Position numbers and translations under genes: made by a program
Shown: positions 47,363 to 47,701 of the stretch, piece after piece
Position numbering within the stretch: position 1 is the stretch's first letter
Layout: every line of letters starts with the position of its first letter
The notes under the pieces: model-generated
The model's database searches: none
What the model was told of the DNA's origin: nothing
What the model saw: the letters and a program-made list of their open reading frames with translations, nothing else
DNA from: Gracilibacillus boraciitolerans JCM 21714
Lineage (GTDB): Bacteria; Bacillota; Bacilli; Bacillales; Amphibacillaceae
Direction of reading: 5' to 3'
DNA length: 47,701 nt
NCBI RefSeq assembly: GCF_000521485.1
Contig: NZ_BAVS01000025.1
Span: 1 to 47,701 of the forward strand

Positions 47363-47701
47363 CAGCATGGAACAGTTCATTTTTAAAACGGTGTTAGATA
47401 TCCGTAAAATTACTCCGACTCATTGTCTTATGTGATAGACTTCGTTCCTATTAAATACCGTATTTACAAAAAGACAAGCAATATCTATACATTTAACATT
47501 TGAAAATAGAAGATTCATACAAAGAAATAGAACATACATAGATTGAAATGGTTACCTGGTCTTATGTCAAGAATTCGGACAAGTTAAATGTAGAAATTTC
47601 TTAGTATAGAGCTCATGCCAAGTCCACCACCCTTGACCTTGTTTGTGTCCATGGTAGTGTTCCAGTGTCGGCTGGAATAAAAACAGCCTTAAAGGCTTTC
47701 C
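47363..47701. other. Right-edge non-coding sequence
   Basis: About 340 bases with no start codon plus ribosome binding site. From about 47570 on the minus strand short frames read CHGHKQ- and FIPADTGT-like stretches that could be the edge of another insertion sequence, but no family can be named. Confidence 0.35.

Overview
The window looks like a low-GC Gram-positive chromosome of the family Bacillaceae. Strong AGGAGG ribosome binding sites, TTG and GTG starts, a CwlJ spore cortex lytic enzyme, YesM/YesN-type two-component genes and a complete Bacillus-type (Yuk/Yue, Ess) type VII secretion locus all point there. A halophilic genus such as Gracilibacillus is my guess, not something the sequence proves. 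I saw no rRNA, tRNA or CRISPR array.

Layout. (1) 1-8385, plus strand: the distal part of a Tad/Flp-type pilus locus: a small Flp-like prepilin, two tandem von Willebrand A (vWA) lipoproteins (the second decayed), a secreted Trp-x-Gly-Asn repeat protein coupled to a glycine-rich membrane-active-looking protein, a helical protein, a polytopic membrane protein, TadE-like and TadG-like pseudopilins, a lipoprotein and a small membrane protein. (2) 8615-14207, minus strand: an unsaturated-uronate operon with a TctCBA tripartite transporter, a GntR/FCD regulator, KduI and KduD, preceded by a 24-bp perfect palindrome that is a candidate operator. (3) 14725-16440: a diguanylate cyclase gene with its middle deleted, then cwlJ and its terminator. 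(4) 16588-23616: sugar ABC importer (two permeases and a binding lipoprotein, no ATPase) followed by a YesM/YesN two-component pair. (5) 24218-30405: UDP-GlcNAc 2-epimerase, an AraC regulator divergent from a GH120-type beta-xylosidase, a methyltransferase, an aldo/keto reductase and the 3' end of a lost glycosidase. (6) 30944-43890: the type VII secretion operon esxA-esaA-essA-esaB-essB-essC, then two small helical partners, an LXG toxin with a glycine-zipper C-terminus and a membrane protein that may be its immunity protein. An IS110-family element (44.8-46.4 kb) separates these from two DUF5085-like genes at the right end.

How parts work together: regions 4 and 5 make a coherent xylo-oligosaccharide uptake and hydrolysis set (importer, sensor, AraC regulator, beta-xylosidase). 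Region 2 takes pectin- or glycosaminoglycan-derived unsaturated uronate toward 2-keto-3-deoxygluconate. Region 6 is an antagonism module in which the secretion machine, toxin-specific chaperone-like partners, toxin and probable immunity are adjacent.

The most unusual property is at base level. More than forty runs of 7-8 G (or C) occur in this AT-rich sequence. About 34 lie in genes, all in frame, and where the family motif is well known each adds one Gly or Pro codon (for example the 2-epimerase signature reads DSGGGIQEE instead of DSGGIQEE). Twelve shorter G/C runs (5-6) sit at frame breaks that would heal if the run were 4. Intergenic runs also peak at 7. This fits systematic expansion of G4 to G5, G6 or G7 and G5 to G8, in sequencing or in the cell. 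Several A/T homopolymers also mark frame breaks. I therefore annotate interrupted genes as single reconstructed genes unless there is independent decay.
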